From Verrucomicrobiaceae bacterium (GTDB lineage: Bacteria > Verrucomicrobiota > Verrucomicrobiia > Verrucomicrobiales > Verrucomicrobiaceae), in NCBI GenBank assembly GCA_016713035.1, contig JADJPW010000014.1, positions 181,509 to 245,508 of the forward strand: a DNA stretch of 64,000 bases, read 5' to 3'. The notes under the pieces were generated by a model. That model had not been told where the DNA came from and did no database searches. It saw only the letters and a list, made by a program, of their open reading frames with translations. A program made the position numbers and the translations under genes. Shown here piece after piece: positions 62,430-64,000 of this stretch. How positions within the stretch are numbered: the first letter of the stretch is position 1; each line of letters begins with the position of its first letter.

Positions 62430-64000
62430 ACACCGGAGTCATGCCCGCAGAAAGTGACGAGTTTGATAGCGGCAGAAAGTCAGGAGGCACCCGAAAGCGT
62501 TGCCCTCGTGCAGCCGGACCCGTTTGATTGCCCTCTACTCGCGATGCCTTGCCTCGATGACCATGGTGTCATCCAGAGAGCGAATGCCGCCGCCGCGCAT
62601 CTGGTGCTCGACAACGGCATCGCCGAGGGAAGACGACTTTTGGGATGCCTGGGCAATCTGCAGCGGATGCGCGCGCGACTGCGCCAGCAGTATGTAGAGG
62701 TCTGTGCCGCACATGAGCAGGGACTAGCGATGCGGTACCGCAGATGACTTCCACACTGAGAAACGGCAGCGGAGAGCAGCGCTGGCCTCGTGTCAAGCCG
62801 TGCCAAATCCATCCAAACATGGAGTGAGGGTTGCGGCAGAGACGCTTGGACCGCGCAGTGCGTGCCGGAGTCGGTGATACCTCCGCCGCAAGTCAGCCCC
62901 TGTGCCGGAACATGTGCTGATGGCGCGCTACGGAATCTGCGAGTTAGCCGCCCCTGAGTCGCACCGCCACATGAACTGACCTGAGAATCTCCAAAAACCT
63001 GGAGGGAGCTCTCCCGAGCGAAGCAGGAGCCGGAGCACGATGCCGGAGGCGGAGCGCGGCTTTGTGAAGCGTGAATCTCGTTTGTGGAGCTTCTGCCTTG
63101 AGTGCCGCGCCTCGTGGTTCTCGGTGCTTGATGAGCGTGGCACGCCGATTTACCTGAACGAGTTAGTCGCGAAGATGCTGAGACGCCCGATTGATAAGGA
63201 GACAGGCGTGGAGGCGTCACAGGCGGCATGCCCCACGGGCGCAGCACCTGGCATATGGCAGTGGCTTGGCGGAGAGAGTGTGGCGGAGGCGGCTCACGCG
63301 CACTGTCTCGGGCTGGTTACGGCAGGAGGGCTTTGCCCATGGAGATCGAGTTTCATCCCGTGGCAAGACCGCCAGGTGGCTCGCTGCTGGTCTGCATCCA
63401 GGACGTGACGGAGGGCTGTTATGAGGAGGCAGCTTACGCGGTTCAATGGAGGAGAAATTCCGAGCGCCACCGCACCCGATCCAGCGGCGATCGTACTGAC
63501 GGACAAAAACGGGGTCATCTTCGAGGAATCCGCATGCGGAGTTGCTGCTGGGGCAGCCGAAGCCGGAGCCTGGGACGCCATCCGCTGGATGCGTGGCTGG
63601 TTCCGAGAGCGATTACGTGGCGTGAGGCGCTGCGGTACGGCTACGAGGCGCTGCCAGAGCCGCTGACCGTGCGTGTGTGAAGCGTGCCGATGGCAGTGGC
63701 GCAGGATGCACGGATGCATCTGGCGCTGGTGCTTGGATGGAGAGGGCGAGCCACATTGCATGCCGTATTATTTCCAGGCACCTGTTGCTGTGCCCCATTG
63801 AGGTTCCATGGCCGTGAGGTGCCGCTGAAACGGCCTCCCAGGTATCTGGAAGCAGCCTCGGTGCCCTCGATTTGCTCCACCTCACCGTTTTTGGCTCCTC
63901 GGCGGATTTTTCGTGGATTGGGAGGTCAAAGTACGCCTGCGGAGCCGATTTATGTCGAAAGGACCATTCCGATCACGGAGACGCTGACGGTCGATTTACT
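62430..64000 (+). CDS. Probable multi-PAS sensor protein, frame-disrupted and running off the right edge
   Basis: Plus-strand PAS-like fragments occur in series in different frames: FDCPLLAMPCLDDHGVIQRA (~62520), SRLWSFCLECRASWFSVLDE then RGTPIYLNELVAKMLRRPID (~63070), HPVARPPGGSLLVCIQDVTE (~63355), PDPAAIVLTDKNGVIFEESA (~63477), and TPAEPIYVERTIPITETLTV (~63930). Each resembles the start or end of a PAS fold (NxxGxxxxxN-like turns; IxDVTE ending). Spacing of about 150-450 bases suits a multi-PAS sensor kinase or diguanylate cyclase whose output domain is beyond the window. Boundaries and domain count are uncertain because of indels. Confidence 0.45.

Overview
The window looks like chromosomal DNA of a Verrucomicrobiota bacterium (Prosthecobacter/Verrucomicrobium-like). 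This is inferred from gene style: GC-rich codons, few Shine-Dalgarno sites, a PEP-CTERM protein, very large secreted repeat proteins, an ECF sigma factor beside a huge membrane Ser/Thr kinase, and a fused SpmA-SpmB protein. No rRNA is present, so this is not proof.

Layout. 0-0.2 kb: start of leuA, leaving the window on the left. 0.4-9.0 kb: a sigma-54 RNA-repair locus. RtcR (plus strand) faces a minus-strand operon of a Ro60/Rsr protein, four tandem Y-RNA-like modules, RtcB ligase, a RelE-type toxin-antitoxin pair and RtcA cyclase, followed by a secreted sugar dehydrogenase. 9-20 kb: clpC, a TPMT-like methyltransferase, a PUR-family protein, spmAB, a structured intergenic region, a TamB/AsmA-like protein and a frameshifted MFS-spermidine-synthase fusion. 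20.3-25.9 kb: tRNA-Gly and an exopolysaccharide export locus (small secreted repeat protein, beta-barrel, Wzc-like tyrosine kinase, two small Wza-like proteins). 25.9-31 kb: cysteine desulfurase, serS, serA and a secreted TPR-like protein.

31.2-34.2 kb: an accessory cassette (Fic protein, AAA ATPase, small acidic partner) bracketed by 44-bp palindromic direct repeats, next to a 50-codon remnant of an aconitase gene. 34.4-38.0 kb: a compact unrecognised operon (frameshifted small protein, haem-oxygenase-like protein, FtsX/DevC-like permease, FeeM-like acyltransferase fused to a cyclic-nucleotide-binding domain). 38.1-45.8 kb: secreted proteins (PEP-CTERM, NHL/SBBP propellers, HYR-domain autotransporter-like). 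45.9-51.7 kb: ECF sigma factor, giant kinase with an in-frame TAG, and a second sigma-factor fragment. 51.7-59.9 kb: acnA, a HigBA-type pair, a prenyltransferase-repeat protein, a DUF1801/YdeI protein and the mla lipid-transport genes.

From about 59.9 kb to the end, homology jumps between frames every 50-100 bases (mlaE, a CPYT-motif protein, rlmH, a multi-PAS protein). This is more likely poor consensus sequence than real decay, and isolated indels elsewhere (rtcA start, 18.76 kb, 37.83 kb) should be read with that in mind.

The most interesting system is the RNA-repair locus. RtcR has a ligand-sensing CARF domain and a sigma-54 ATPase domain. The predicted -24/-12 promoter lies in a perfect palindrome upstream of rsr. 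Between rsr and rtcB are four RNAs with a shared Ro-type stem but graded tRNA mimicry: none, T-arm only, and two with a circularly permuted T-arm/acceptor/D-arm.
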